From Lachnospiraceae bacterium (GTDB lineage Bacteria > Bacillota > Clostridia > Lachnospirales > Lachnospiraceae), in the NCBI GenBank assembly GCA_011959285.1, contig BLLW01000031.1:1-40455 (forward strand): 40,455 nucleotides of DNA, in the 5' to 3' direction. A program made the position numbers and the translations under genes. Within the stretch, counting starts at the first letter, position 1, and each line of letters starts with the position of its first letter. Under the pieces are notes generated by a model. It was given only the letters and a program-made list of their open reading frames with translations, had not been told where the DNA came from and did not search any database. Below are positions 40,287-40,455 of the stretch, piece by piece.

Positions 40287-40455
40287 TATCGTTCCAATGA
40301 TTTCTCTATCTTCTGTTTCTGCCCTTTCAAATCGTTCTGCTTTTCATAAAGATTGTTCCGCTCCTTGCAAAGTTCTTTCATACGTTCCAACTGCGCCCGT
40401 ACTCCCTCCCGGCAATCCGGCTCTATCTTCTTATATTCCCCGGTCAGATTGCGGA
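40287..40455 (-). CDS. C-terminus of a coiled-coil protein, possibly a relaxase (partial)
   Basis: The minus-strand frame is open from the right edge to TAA at 40287-40289, about 55 residues: LTGEYKKIEPDCREGVRAQL followed by MKELCKERNNLYEKQNDLKG, ending KSLER. It is highly charged and helical. The tails of mobilization relaxases in related elements look like this, and a relaxase behind the cargo gene would match elements A and B. The catalytic part is outside the window. Confidence 0.5.

Larger units (their letters stand above)
39106..40455. mobile_element. Probable third element C (left end only)
   Basis: Right of the second att copy, the 11-bp-spaced pair TTTTAGAGCCA-AAATAGAGCCA (39259-39280) resembles the arm repeats of element B. 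A methyltransferase gene and the C-terminus of a coiled-coil protein follow, in the cargo-then-mobilization order seen in elements A and B. The rest is outside the window, so the call is provisional. Confidence 0.5.

Overview
The window is AT-rich, uses AGGAGG-type ribosome binding sites and many TTG/GTG starts, and carries TnpV, ParM/StbA and tuf 3'-end sequences of the kind seen in gut Clostridia (Lachnospiraceae-like). That taxonomic placement is inference from gene content. Almost all of the window is mobile DNA: related integrative mobilizable elements stacked in tandem at the 3' end of an elongation factor Tu (tuf) gene. Two 54-nt copies of the tuf 3' end (15569-15622 and 39106-39159, minus strand, both coding REGGRTVGSGRVATIIE-stop), each followed by a tuf-like terminator, mark the junctions. 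The tuf gene body is not in the window and should lie to the right.

Element A (left edge to about 15.6 kb) reads, in minus-strand order from its right end: excisionase, tyrosine integrase, ParM-like ATPase, small ParM partner, MobC, HUH relaxase, TnpV. Its defence cargo follows: a Cro/C1-type regulator, BrxA, BrxB and BrxC of a BREX system, then a Hachiman pair, HamA (DUF1837 nuclease) and HamB (SF2 helicase, cut by the window edge). No PglX or PglZ is visible. A plus-strand zinc-finger-like protein diverges from the excisionase.

Element B (about 15.6-39.1 kb, complete) has the same backbone order with two module changes. It uses a MobV/Pre-type relaxase instead of MobC plus the pfam03432-type relaxase, and it adds a CHC2 primase-like protein, a VapE-type helicase and a GTTTACA repeat cluster. 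Its cargo, at the equivalent place behind TnpV, is a tightly packed operon of a large unrecognised protein (1217 aa), a DruE-like DUF1998 helicase (1763 aa) and a NERD-domain SF1 helicase. This resembles Druantia type III with an extra gene. A broken AlbA_2/Schlafen-type gene, a DUF1016 (YhcG) nuclease and a small protein follow. A second cargo unit on the plus strand near the right end has a nucleotidyltransferase-like protein and a tiny methionine-rich acidic protein.

A third element (C) probably begins at 39.1 kb: a terminal repeat pair, a long palindrome, a SAM methyltransferase, and the C-terminus of a coiled-coil protein that could be a relaxase. In A and B, integration/excision genes sit at one end, transfer and partition genes in the middle, and exchangeable anti-phage cargo at the other end. 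The stack therefore works as a defence island built by repeated insertion at one housekeeping gene.
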